Of a stretch of 64,000 nucleotides of DNA, positions 54,797-63,711 are shown piece by piece. Both the position numbers and the translations under genes were made by a program. Location: NCBI RefSeq assembly GCF_013114825.1, contig NZ_JAAVLX010000016.1:52030-116029 (forward strand). Direction: 5' to 3'. Source of the DNA: Bradyrhizobium australiense (GTDB taxonomy: Bacteria; Pseudomonadota; Alphaproteobacteria; Rhizobiales; Xanthobacteraceae). Numbering within the stretch: the stretch's first letter is position 1; every line of letters starts with the position of its first letter. The notes under the pieces were generated by a model. That model made no database searches and was not told the DNA's origin. It worked only from the letters and a program-made list of their open reading frames with translations.

Positions 54797-56260
54797 ATGC
54801 CTCCCAGTTTTTCAGATATCGTCGAGGAAGCGCGCCTGTCGGCGCGGGCGCTCCTGGACTACGGCGACAGCTTTTTCAATCCGACCGTGCGGCTCGGCGT
54901 CACCGGCCTGTCGCGCGCCGGCAAGACTGTATTCATCACCGCGCTGATCCACGGCCTGACCCGCGGCGGCAGGTTTCCGGTGTTCGAGCCGTATGCCACG
55001 GGGCGGGTCGCGGGCGCCCGGCTCGCGCCGCAGCCGGACGATGCCGTGCCGCGCTTCGATTATGAAAACCACGTTCGTACCCTGATCGAGGAACGGCGCT
55101 GGCCGAACTCGACCGTCGACATCTCTGAACTGCGCCTCGTCATCGATTACCAGCGGCAGAACGGCGCGGACCGTACGCTCACCATCGATATCGTCGATTA
55201 CCCCGGCGAATGGCTGCTCGACCTGCCGCTGCTCAACAGGAGTTTTGAGCAATGGTCGGCCGAGAGCCTTGCGCTTTCGCGCGAGGGCCCGCGCGCAAAA
55301 CTCGCCGCGCCCTGGCACGAGCATCTGAAGACGCTTCGGCCCGAGGGCCGCGAGAATGAACAGGCGACGCTCGCCGCGGCAAAACTGTTTACCGATTACT
55401 TACGCGCCTGCCGGGACGAACGTTTTGCGATGAGCCTGCTGCCGCCCGGGCGTTTCCTGATGCCGGGCAACCTCGCAGGATCGCCGGCGCTGACCTTCGC
55501 CCCGCTCGACGTGCCCATTGATGGCGCCGCGCCCGACGGTTCGCTGTGGGCGATGATGCAGCGGCGCTATGAGGCCTACAAGGACGTCGTGGTGCGGCCG
55601 TTCTTCCGCGATCATTTCGCGCGGCTCGACCGGCAGATCGTGCTGGTCGATGCGCTGGCGGCTTTCAATGCCGGCCCCGAGGCGCTGCACGACCTGGAAG
55701 CCGCGCTGGCCGGCATTCTCGATTGTTTCCGTGTCGGTCGCAGCACGATACTCAGCAGCCTGTTTCGTCCGCGGATCGATCGGATTCTGTTTGCTGCCAC
55801 CAAAGCCGACCATCTGCACCATTCCAGCCACGACCGGCTGGAAGCCGTACTGCGGCGGGCTGCCGCCAAGGCGGCCGACCGCGCCGAATATGCCGGCGCC
55901 GCCATCGACGTGGTTGCGCTTGCCGCGGTACGCGCCACGCGCGAGGCGATGGTCGCGCGCGGCCGGGAGAAGCTGCCGTCGATCCTCGGCACGCCTGCGC
56001 CCGGAGAGACCGCCAATGGCGAAGCCTTCGATGGCGAGACGGAAGTTGCCACCTTTCCGGGCGACCTGCCCGCCGATCCCGAAGATCTGTTCAAGGGCGG
56101 CTTCCGCGGCCTTTCCAGCACAGCTTCCGAACAGGCCGATTTCCGCTTCCTCCGCTTCCGGCCGCCGCTCCTGGAGCACGCCGGCAAGGACGAGCCCGTG
56201 CTGCCTCACATCCGCCTCGACCGCGCCCTTCAGTTCCTGATCGGAGATCGACTGCAATGA
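54797..56260 (+). CDS. YcjX-family P-loop NTPase
   Basis: The 487-residue protein belongs to YcjX/DUF463, an ancient GTPase-like family. The P-loop GLSRAGKT is at 37–44, and the later IDIVDYPGEWLLDLPLLN (about 133–150) carries the switch-like DxPG. In gammaproteobacteria ycjX-ycjF lie next to the phage-shock psp operon; here pspA is absent. It is coupled to ycjF by a four-base overlap, so the pair acts together, presumably at the membrane in envelope stress. Role unproven. Confidence 0.9.
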   Translation: MPPSFSDIVEEARLSARALLDYGDSFFNPTVRLGVTGLSRAGKTVFITALIHGLTRGGRFPVFEPYATGRVAGARLAPQPDDAVPRFDYENHVRTLIEERRWPNSTVDISELRLVIDYQRQNGADRTLTIDIVDYPGEWLLDLPLLNRSFEQWSAESLALSREGPRAKLAAPWHEHLKTLRPEGRENEQATLAAAKLFTDYLRACRDERFAMSLLPPGRFLMPGNLAGSPALTFAPLDVPIDGAAPDGSLWAMMQRRYEAYKDVVVRPFFRDHFARLDRQIVLVDALAAFNAGPEALHDLEAALAGILDCFRVGRSTILSSLFRPRIDRILFAATKADHLHHSSHDRLEAVLRRAAAKAADRAEYAGAAIDVVALAAVRATREAMVARGREKLPSILGTPAPGETANGEAFDGETEVATFPGDLPADPEDLFKGGFRGLSSTASEQADFRFLRFRPPLLEHAGKDEPVLPHIRLDRALQFLIGDRLQ

Positions 56261-57288
56261 GCGAGAAAACGCCGCATCGGCGGCCAGCGACGTTCAAGCT
56301 CGGCGATCCCGGCGTCGTCGTGATGGACCCGGACGAGACCGGCCGCCCTGCCCGCGGCACGGTGCAGATCACGCCGGAGGCGGATCCCGCAGCTCTGCCC
56401 GTTCCGCTCGATGCGCCGCTGATACCGGTGCGCCGCGGTTTTCGCTGGGGCGCGCTGTTCTGGTCGGCCGTCGGCGGGCTGGTGCTGCTCGGTCTCGGGC
56501 TCGGCGTCGTCAATCTGATCGAGGACCTGTTCGCGCGCAGCCAGACCTTGGGCTACGTCGCGCTGGCATTTGCGGTGGCGGCCGGTCTGGCGCTGACCGT
56601 CGTCATCGCGCGCGAAGCGTTCGGGCTGGCGCGGCTGGCGGCGATCGAAAAGCTGCACCAGCGCGCCACCGAAGTGTTGCGCAGCGACGATCGCGCCGAG
56701 AGCCGCGCCGTCGTCAACGACCTGCTCAAGCTCGCGCATCAAAACCCGCAACTGGCGCGCGCCCGCGCCACGCTGAAAGGCCATGCGGATGACATCATAG
56801 ACGGCGCCGACATGATCAAGCTCGCCGAACGCGAATTGATGGCGCCGCTCGATGAAGAGGCACGCCGGTTGGTTTCAACGGCAGCGCAGCGCGTTTCTGT
56901 CGTCACCGCGGTAAGCCCACGCGCGCTGATCGACGTGCTGTTCGTGTTTGTCGCCGCGATGCGCTTGATCCGGCAATTGGCACGGCTCTATGGCGGCCGT
57001 CCCGGCACGCTCGGCATGCTCAGCCTCTTGCGCCACGTCATCGGCCATCTCGCCATCACCGGCGGCATGGCAATAGGCGATAGCCTGGTGCAGCAGATGC
57101 TCGGTCATGGCATCGCGGCAAAACTCTCGCAGCGACTCGGCGAGGGCGTGCTCAACGGCCTGCTCACGGCAAGGCTAGGGCTAGCCGCGATCGACGTGAC
57201 TCGGCCGCTGCCCTTCAGGGCGCTGCCGCGCCCGGCGCTCGGCGATCTTGCGAAAGACTTGCTCCGCAAGGGCGACGGGGAAGAGTGA
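56257..57288 (+). CDS. YcjF-family membrane protein (DUF697-type)
   Basis: A 343-residue protein with an N-terminal soluble region, two membrane helices (about 65–90 and 100–122), and a C-terminal DUF697-like domain (about 195–330) with ARLYGGRPGTLGMLSLLRHV and a Gly/Ala-rich helix pair. It begins at the ATGA overlap with ycjX. A longer frame starting within ycjX is rejected. Partner of YcjX; no enzymatic function is known. Confidence 0.88.
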   Translation: MSEKTPHRRPATFKLGDPGVVVMDPDETGRPARGTVQITPEADPAALPVPLDAPLIPVRRGFRWGALFWSAVGGLVLLGLGLGVVNLIEDLFARSQTLGYVALAFAVAAGLALTVVIAREAFGLARLAAIEKLHQRATEVLRSDDRAESRAVVNDLLKLAHQNPQLARARATLKGHADDIIDGADMIKLAERELMAPLDEEARRLVSTAAQRVSVVTAVSPRALIDVLFVFVAAMRLIRQLARLYGGRPGTLGMLSLLRHVIGHLAITGGMAIGDSLVQQMLGHGIAAKLSQRLGEGVLNGLLTARLGLAAIDVTRPLPFRALPRPALGDLAKDLLRKGDGEE

Positions 57289-57848
57289 CTTCGTGCTAGT
57301 TGGTCTGTCGGCTGGCGCTCGGTTGTATATTTTGATATTTGACTCCTCGAGCTGAAACTATTCGCCTGGACGCGTTCGGTTTCAGGAACCTGATGGTGGC
57401 GCGCATGCTAATACGCGCGGCAATGCAATCTACAACTCCTTCAGTATCGTCCGCGCGAAGTGGTTCGCAGCAGGGCAAGTTTTGTTATTCAAAAGCCAAG
57501 CGTTTGGATCTCACTGCAATCTGAGTTCTCGAACGACCATGTTGAGAACACCGCGCTGCTTTCAAAGCGGCTACGGATATCGGATCAAACAACACTGCGG
57601 TGCCGCTTGCGGTATGTGAACCAGTTTACATCCGCTCAAGACGTTTTCTGCCGGTATGTCGCTATTGCCCATAGCGATAGTGGGAGGGTTTCGGCGCAAC
57701 TCCGCTTCTGCGGCTCAACGGACGTGGCACCAGCTTTGGCCGACATCGGCTTTTGACCCAAGGCGGACCTCGCTCCGTTGCAGTTCGGTCTCCCCCTGCA
57801 ATTGAAATCGAGCCTAGCTGGGCGTTTCGGAGCGTAGGCAGTCCGAAC
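57289..57848. other. 560-base region with decayed or noncoding DNA
   Basis: No frame is convincing. Near 57753–57775 lies a TTTTGACCCAAGGCGGACCT motif that recurs in altered form at about 58620 and 61511. The region is more AT-rich than the core genes to its left and marks the start of the accessory end of the window. Confidence 0.4.
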
Positions 57849-58286
57849 TCAAGCGGGTATCAGATTAATGACTCGCATGATTGCGGCACTATTGCCTATG
57901 TTCTCAGTGTCCTCTGGTTCACCTTTGACACAGGTCCATACGTCGTTTTTCTTGACCGTGAACGGGTGGCCATCGCGATGATCGAGCCGCATTTCGCCGT
58001 CGACGCACTGGCAAACCATATCGTTTCGCATGGCGTCATCTTTGTGCGTTACTTTCGGCTGGAAGACTATGTCAACGACCTTAATTCGCTTATAGGCTGG
58101 CAGTACGGAGTCACGCCCATGCATCGCTTCGCGCTCGCTTACCTCCACTAGCCTGACGCCTGGGGCGAGCTCCTTGCCCTCATCGGGCCGGTAAGGCTGA
58201 GCCGCGCTTGGATTGACTGCAACAAGAGCCGTGCTCGCTGTCGCGACACCGAGCATCAGAGCAGATCGCCGGTCGATTTCACCCAT
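57849..58286 (-). CDS. Small exported cupin-like protein
   Basis: The 145 residues start with a Tat-like or Sec signal (about 1–29, DRRSALMLGVATASTALVAV) and continue as a single-domain beta protein: KVVDIVFQP, MVCQCVDGEMRLDH and FTVKKNDVWTC fit the strands of a small cupin, with His replaced at some usual metal positions. Similar exported proteins of 130–150 residues occur widely in rhizobia without known role. GGGAGGAAACG precedes ATG at 58286; the longer frame from 58370 is rejected. Confidence 0.75.
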   Translation of the reverse strand: MGEIDRRSALMLGVATASTALVAVNPSAAQPYRPDEGKELAPGVRLVEVSEREAMHGRDSVLPAYKRIKVVDIVFQPKVTHKDDAMRNDMVCQCVDGEMRLDHRDGHPFTVKKNDVWTCVKGEPEDTENIGNSAAIMRVINLIPA

Positions 58287-58879
58287 CGTTTCCTCCCGAC
58301 TTGGTTCACTGACCGTCCACAAGAGGCGGGCGATGTCGAGCATTCGATGCCCGATCGGGGGCACTGTCAAAACCGATTTGAACAGAACCTTGGTCCTGCT
58401 TTCAAAGACACGTGAGGATGGCGGAGGACAGCCAGCTAAGGGAAATTGGTCTGGTAGTCAGCGAAGATGCCAGCGACGGGTGAAGAACATTGTTTCTTTG
58501 CTTCACGCGCTCCCTACGTGAATGTCTGCACGTCCATAGCGGACATTTTCCGAGGGCGCGGCGGATGTCGGCGCCTTGGCCCGTAGCGGACCTCAGGTGC
58601 CGCTCACGCGGTGTCGGCTAGTGATCCCAAGGCGGACCTCCTCTTGCGCTTCTCGTGAGCGTCCGTTCTGACGCCATTGCGTTGGTCAGCGAATGTCCGC
58701 TTCAGCGCGGCTTGTGGGTGTCAAGCGGACGGCCGAACGATTTACGAGTACCCCCGTGACGAGGGCCGCGTGCGGGGCGAGTACGTCGCGAATATGTATG
58801 GTCTGCAAAGTCTATCATCAATTCAATGGCGCAAGGAAGGCGGAGCGATCAAGCATGGGACGGTTGATCGCATCTAGGA
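58287..58879. other. 593-base region of decayed DNA with GCGGAC motifs
   Basis: Several short GCGGAC-centred motifs (for example near 58544, 58590, 58629 and 58724) are scattered here in both orientations. Frames of 60–100 codons occur but without RBS or recognisable protein. It reads as remnants of repeats or mobile DNA. Confidence 0.45.
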
Positions 58880-58904
58880 GGAACGGCCTAGAAGAATGGG
58901 CGTT
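58880..58904 (+). promoter_or_regulatory. EcfG-type general stress promoter
   Basis: GGAAC at 58880–58884 and CGTT at 58901–58904 are 16 bases apart, an exact EcfG match, 62 bases before the ATG of the small secreted protein. Confidence 0.7.
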
Positions 58905-58965
58905 CTTATCTGTAGGGTCCGCTTTGCGCGGCTTCTGAGAAACTCGAATGGAGGAGGTATGCACA

Positions 58966-59262
58966 ATGAGGTACATTGCGAGTGTGGTCGCGCTGGTGCT
59001 GATGATGTCTGCTCCCGCAGCATTTGCGCAGACGAAGAAACCCGACGTTTCTGCTGCTCCGAGCGCCCAAAGTTCGGGTGCTGGTATAGCGGGTCAAGAA
59101 GGCAACAAGAGCGGTCCTGCCGTCAAGCCGGGGCTAGGGACTATCGGCTCCACCGCGCCAAACCAGCAGAATCCGACCGTTCAGCAGCAGGATCCTTCGA
59201 ACATCAAAGGCATGCCAGGAAGCAAGAGCGGCCCGCCTGCTAAGCAGCCGTCCAAGGAGTGA
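58966..59262 (+). CDS. Small secreted low-complexity protein under an EcfG promoter
   Basis: A 98-residue protein with a clean signal peptide (about 1–22, ending AFA) and a mature part made almost wholly of Gly, Ser, Pro, Gln, Asn and Lys. The short unit GNKSGP/GSKSGP occurs twice (about residues 49–54 and 88–93), so the tail may have arisen by duplication. A GGAGGAGG ribosome site precedes the ATG. With an exact stress promoter upstream it is likely a stress-induced envelope or secreted protein; no family is recognised. Confidence 0.7.
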   Translation: MRYIASVVALVLMMSAPAAFAQTKKPDVSAAPSAQSSGAGIAGQEGNKSGPAVKPGLGTIGSTAPNQQNPTVQQQDPSNIKGMPGSKSGPPAKQPSKE

Positions 59263-59344
59263 TGCGCGAGCGTGCGGCCGGGCAAATGACCCGGCCGTGT
59301 CCTACGGCAAGAGGCTCGGAAACTGAACATAGTCGTGATCCTTG

Positions 59345-59701
59345 TTAAGCGCGGACAGGCTTGTTCTGCAGGTTGGGCACCATTGCCGTCCCGGTCAGCG
59401 AGCCGCCAAACATTTGCACATTGCGCAGCTCGAAGTCGATTCGGCCCAGAGGCCGGGTCTGCCGGATCTCGATGGCGGCTGCCCCTTGCGCTGCTCGGGC
59501 TAATCGGCCGAGAACGGTAACGGCTCGCCCGTACCCAGGCGGGTCCGGTAAACTGAGGTGGAGCTGGGCACGCGGGACCACGACCGCGCGGTAAGGTCGA
59601 AGGTCATCTGGCCCAAGCCAAGTCTGCGGGTCGCCTGTTGGCCCAAAGCGCACTTGCCGTGTTGAGCTGACGATGTCGGCTCTTGAGTGCAAAACTGACA
59701 T
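59345..59701 (-). CDS. Doubtful hypothetical gene
   Basis: A 118-codon frame with moderately normal codon use but no recognisable domain and no strong RBS. The middle (about 35–75) is rich in Pro, Gly and Arg. It may be a decayed gene or chance. It is listed because nothing else explains the stretch 59263–59850. Confidence 0.3.
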   Translation of the reverse strand: MSVLHSRADIVSSTRQVRFGPTGDPQTWLGPDDLRPYRAVVVPRAQLHLSLPDPPGYGRAVTVLGRLARAAQGAAAIEIRQTRPLGRIDFELRNVQMFGGSLTGTAMVPNLQNKPVRA

Positions 59702-59850
59702 TCCGTCCTAGCGCCAACAACTACCGAATTTGACCGGCATTCATTTTTGCCGAACTATGCGGCCCCAAAAGGCGTGGCCACGAAATTGCGACAGCACTTG
59801 CGATCGGTATGCCCGATGCGCGCGGAGCCCTTCAAGACAGGGAGGAGAAT

Positions 59851-60357
59851 ATGAACCGGCGCGGTGTGTTCAGCACGTCTGTACTGATGGCCTTGGGAGT
59901 TGCCCTGCTGCCGAGCAACGTCCTTGGTCAACAGAAGTCGATCAAGGAGCAACTTGTGGGGACTTGGACGTTCGTCTCCTCTACAACCAAACTTCCGGAT
60001 GGCAGTCCGGCGTGGGGCACCAATTCAAAAGGGCTGCTGATTTTCACTGAGAACGGTTACTTCTCGTCGCAAATTGTGCGCTCCGATCTTCCGAAGTTTG
60101 CGTCGAATAACCGTACACAGGGTACGCCAGAGGAAAACAAAGCCGTGGTGCAGGGAAGCATTGCCACCTTCGGCACATACACGGTCGATGAAACAAAAAA
60201 GACCTACACGCTGAAATTTGAGGGCAGTTCGTTCCCAAATCGGGCAGAAACCGAACAGACGCGAGCATTCACAATTGCTGCGGACGAATTGAAGATCGCC
60301 AACCCATTGACATCGGTTGGCGGCTCTTCTGAGCTCGTCTACAAGCGGGCCAAGTAG
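59851..60357 (+). CDS. Exported lipocalin-like domain protein
   Basis: The 168-residue protein has a signal peptide (about 1–27, ending VLGQ) and a lipocalin-like domain beginning IKEQLVGTWTFVSST, then GLLIFTENGYFSSQIVR and TFGTYTVDETKKTYTLKFEGSSFPN, the usual calycin strand pattern. AGGGAGGAGA precedes ATG at 59851. Members bind small hydrophobic molecules, but for this subgroup the ligand is not known. Its DNA has lower GC than core genes. It lies just before a broken transposase. Confidence 0.83.
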   Translation: MNRRGVFSTSVLMALGVALLPSNVLGQQKSIKEQLVGTWTFVSSTTKLPDGSPAWGTNSKGLLIFTENGYFSSQIVRSDLPKFASNNRTQGTPEENKAVVQGSIATFGTYTVDETKKTYTLKFEGSSFPNRAETEQTRAFTIAADELKIANPLTSVGGSSELVYKRAK

Positions 60358-60424
60358 GTCCGAAAACGTGGTCCGAGCCGGGGAGCGCGAATTCATCGCG
60401 TGTCTCGGCCGCGTGGCGGTCGCT

Positions 60425-61166
60425 TGGCCGGGCCCGCGCTCAGCAGACGCCTGAGGCGTTCGTACCGACCAAGACGGTCGAGCAACAGAGCTGTTTGATG
60501 CTTCACCGGGCGCGCCATCTCTTCATTCGCCAGCAGACGGCCGTCATCAATTCAATCCGCGCCTATCTGGCCGAGTTCGGGATTGTCGCCCTGTCGGGCG
60601 CCGGGGTGTCGAGCAACTGCTGGAAGTCGTCGCCGATACAGCCGATGACCGACTGCCCCAGGTCGCCCGCGCGTGTCTTGCTGGTCTCGGCAGTCAATTG
60701 CGTGCACTGAAGGCCAGATCCTGGAGTTCGACCGACGCATCATCGCCTGGCATCGATCAAGCGCGACGAGCAAACGACTGGACGCGATGCCCGGTGTCGG
60801 GCCGGCGCTGGCAACAGCGCTGGTCGCCAGCATTGCGGATCCTAAGGCTTTCCGATCTGGATGAGACTTCTCGGCCTGGGTTGGACTTGTGCCCAAGCAG
60901 AACTCGAGCGGTGGCAAGGACAGGCTTGGCAGCATCAGCAAGCAAGGCGACCGCTATTTGCGCAGCCTGTTCACGGCTGGCGCGCTCGCCGTAATCCGCT
61001 ACGCCAAGATCCATGGCACCGGGCATCGGCCCTGGCTTACGGGACTGCTGGCGCGGCGACCGACCAAGGTTGCCGCCATCGCGCTCGCCAACAAGCTCGC
61101 CAGATTGCTTGGGCGATGATGGCCAGGGACGAGCGCTACTGGGAACCGGCAGCGCTGGCGGCCTAA
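60425..61166 (+). pseudogene. IS110/IS1111-type transposase remnant
   Basis: The reading frames in turn give TPEAFVPTKTVEQQS, VEQLLEVVADTADDRLPQVA, AWHRSSATSKRLDAMPGVGP (the transposase_20 region), then VGLVPKQNSSGGKDRLGSIS, GDRYLRSLFTAGALAVIRYA and the end AALAA. They form the C-terminal two-thirds of an IS110-family transposase. The first ~100 residues are missing. At least three frame changes (near 60602, 60715 and 61105) and one nonsense codon (TGA at 60862–60864) break it, so it is dead. Confidence 0.88.
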
Positions 61167-61434
61167 ACGAGATCGTGACGGATATCTTCGGCGCGTTGTA
61201 ACGGTTGGGAGGGCGAACAGCACGTAATGCAGCGCCGGTCGATCCGGCGATCAGGACAACCCACATGGGCCATGGCATCTTCGAATGCGTGCTTTTGATC
61301 GGGACCTGATCCGCGGAGGGCATTATGGCCAGCGGTTATGTGAACCGCGCAAACAGGCCGAACACATGGCCGCTCCGACCAACGGCGCAAAGTGAAGATT
61401 CTCCTTGCCAACCAGGAGCCGTCCACACATGGCC
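61167..61434 (+). mobile_element. 3' noncoding end of the decayed IS1111-type element
   Basis: After the transposase stop, the sequence runs to GGAGCCGTCCACA at 61415–61427. That 13-base string is the exact reverse complement of TGTGGACGGCTCC at 63712–63724, the left end of the second element, which supports reading both as terminal inverted repeats of IS1111-type elements. The two elements have the same orientation. Confidence 0.65.
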
Positions 61435-61570
61435 CATCGCTTCACTTGGTGCGATGCAGCGGCATGTCCGGAATTAAGGGTGGACGGAAGCGACCGGCAG
61501 AAGTCTAAAACGACGCGATTGACCCGAAGCGGACCTCCGCTCGCCAAGGGCTTTGGCAGACCTAGCTTCG

Positions 61571-62512
61571 CTAGCGCACAGCCGCCCGCGTCGTCACCGA
61601 CTCCATAAACGATCGCATCGGCTCGGACAGGGACGTGTCCGTCGTGTTCAGCCCGTAGATTTCGGACATATGGCTTTGGCCACTGAGCGACACGAAAGTC
61701 GGGCACTTGCTTTCGCGGCAGAGCCTGGCTTTCAACGCCTCGGCCTGGTTGACGTAATAGGGAAGATCCAGTTCGCCGTGAGCGATCAGCAGCGGGACGT
61801 CCGTTTTTGTCAGTCCGGCAATTGACGAACGATCCACCCATAGCGCGGTGTCCGAACCGAAATAGGATCGCTGGCCGGGAACGTCGATCTCCGGTTTGAG
61901 GTCATAGGTGCCCGAAACGAGAATGGCTCCCGCAGCGCGAACCGGACTTTTGCCGCCGATCTCGGGATGGGCTAGATAGGACGACACGTGCGTGGCGCCC
62001 GCCGAATGTCCCATTAGGACGATCCGAGCGGGATCTCCTCCAAATCGCGCAATGTTGGCGTGCGTCCAAGCGACAGCCGCCGCGATGTCTTCGACGGCAG
62101 CCGGCCACGGACTGGCCGGCGCCAGGCGGTACGTCATATTCACGCCCACCATCTTGTGCTCGAAGGCCCAGAGCATGACGTTGTCATAAAACGGGCTGCC
62201 GGCGGCGCGCTTGTCGCCTCTCTCATAGGCGCCGCCATGAACGAACAGAAGGACCGGCAGTCCCGAGGCCGCATCGTTCGGCCGGAACACGTCAAGGCGA
62301 CGACGCTCGTCGCTGCCGTACTTTTCGTCGCGCGTGACGGCTACGCCGGCATAGGGCTCCTTCCGCTGCAGCGGCGCCAATAGTTTGGCGGTCTCGGGCG
62401 CATTGATGACAGGCCCGATCTTCTGGACTGCGTCCCTGATTTCCTGCGGCAATTCGCCCGCAAGGGAATGAGACGACACGAGAGCAACGATACCGGCCAG
62501 AAGAATGCGCAT
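61571..62512 (-). CDS. Exported alpha/beta hydrolase, esterase/BD-FAE type
   Basis: The 313-residue hydrolase starts with a signal peptide (about 1–18) and shows the oxyanion-hole motif HGGAY (about 91–95), the nucleophile in GHSAGA (about 168–173), and a C-terminal His in GQSHMSEIYG. This matches the HSL/carboxylesterase-like BD-FAE family. Esterase or lipase action on small esters is likely; the substrate is unknown. It is divergent from a LysR gene with 147 bases between, a classic regulator–target layout. It lies between two IS1111-type elements. Confidence 0.9.
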   Translation of the reverse strand: MRILLAGIVALVSSHSLAGELPQEIRDAVQKIGPVINAPETAKLLAPLQRKEPYAGVAVTRDEKYGSDERRRLDVFRPNDAASGLPVLLFVHGGAYERGDKRAAGSPFYDNVMLWAFEHKMVGVNMTYRLAPASPWPAAVEDIAAAVAWTHANIARFGGDPARIVLMGHSAGATHVSSYLAHPEIGGKSPVRAAGAILVSGTYDLKPEIDVPGQRSYFGSDTALWVDRSSIAGLTKTDVPLLIAHGELDLPYYVNQAEALKARLCRESKCPTFVSLSGQSHMSEIYGLNTTDTSLSEPMRSFMESVTTRAAVR

Positions 62513-62659
62513 TGCTTTTCCTCACTTCGCTTGATGGCAGGTGCAAGCATAACTCCCCCGCGGTGGCGGATTGATGCTTTCACCTCACTTCAATCGTGCG
62601 TATTACTCATGGATGCGTTCGATCCTGACGATTGCGGGATCTTTTTTGCGGAATTTGCC

Positions 62660-63652
62660 ATGGACAAGATTCGGCGGTTGGAGATGGTCATTCGCGCGGC
62701 AGACCTCGGCGGCTTCGCGGCGGCGGCCAAGCACATGAATATCACGCCATCGGCAGTGAGTCGCGGCATCGCCGAGCTGGAGCGGACGTTGCGGATTTCG
62801 ATCTTCAAGCGAAGCACCCGGCATATCCAGCTCACAGAAGAAGGCCGCGAACTCTACCACAGAGCCCTGGACGTCCTGGAGCGGCTGGCGGCAATCGAAG
62901 TGACGGCCAACGCCGTCGACAAGCAGGTCAGGGGCACGATTCATGTCGGAATCATGCCGCCGCTCAGCCGCCACGTCGTCATGCCGCAATTGGCCGGATT
63001 TCTGGATACGTATCCAAATTTGCGGATAGAGTTTCACGTAACGCAAGACACCCGGGCAATCCAGTCCGAAAATATTGACGTGCTGCTGCACGTCGGCGAG
63101 CCGCCGCCCTCGCGATTGATCGCCCGCAAGCTGGGACAGGGCCGGCCCGCGGCCTATGCGTCTCCCGCCTACATCGCACGACATGGCGAGTTAGAGGACC
63201 CTGACGAGTTGCGTGCGCATCGGTGCCTAGCGTTCAAGCCAGACTGGCTGGCGCAGCCCTATGTGAGGTGGACCTTTACCAAGGGCACCAGGACCAAGAC
63301 GATCAAGATCAATCCGGCAATCGTCTCGTCTGACCGGGAGGCCTTGATTGTTGGCGCAACATCATCGGCAGGCATCATCTTCATGGCCTGCTTCGATCCT
63401 GCCTTGATTGCGTCGAAGGAACTCGTCCGGTTGTTTCCTGACTGGACCTGCAAGCCGAGCTTCAACATCTACGCGCTCTATCGCGACAAATCGGCGAAGG
63501 CCCCGCGTATTGCCTCGTTCCTCTCCTTCGTGCAGCGTTCTTTCAGGGATTTTGACCGGGATGAGCACACCATCCTTCATGCTGGGAGCTTCAACCCGCA
63601 ACCGAATGGTCGAGGCGTATCTCACGATGGCACTGCTCGGAAAGAGTCCTGA
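62660..63652 (+). CDS. LysR-family regulator
   Basis: A 330-residue LysR-type regulator: winged helix at about 1–60 (AAAKHMNITPSAVSRGIAEL), and an effector domain (about 90–290). The last 30–40 residues are polar and look like a tail. I chose ATG at 62660 (MDKIRRLEM), the standard LysR start; an ATG at 62609 would add 17 residues. It is divergent from the esterase gene and probably controls it. Confidence 0.88.
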   Translation: MDKIRRLEMVIRAADLGGFAAAAKHMNITPSAVSRGIAELERTLRISIFKRSTRHIQLTEEGRELYHRALDVLERLAAIEVTANAVDKQVRGTIHVGIMPPLSRHVVMPQLAGFLDTYPNLRIEFHVTQDTRAIQSENIDVLLHVGEPPPSRLIARKLGQGRPAAYASPAYIARHGELEDPDELRAHRCLAFKPDWLAQPYVRWTFTKGTRTKTIKINPAIVSSDREALIVGATSSAGIIFMACFDPALIASKELVRLFPDWTCKPSFNIYALYRDKSAKAPRIASFLSFVQRSFRDFDRDEHTILHAGSFNPQPNGRGVSHDGTARKES

Positions 63653-63711
63653 GGACGGCGCTGCGAAAGCAAATTAATGTTTAGGTGCCTTGCAATGTCC
63701 GGTTTTGATGC

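Noticed and set aside
57753..58151. Forward frame of 132 codons
   Set aside because: Antisense of the cupin-like gene and partly inside a repeat motif.
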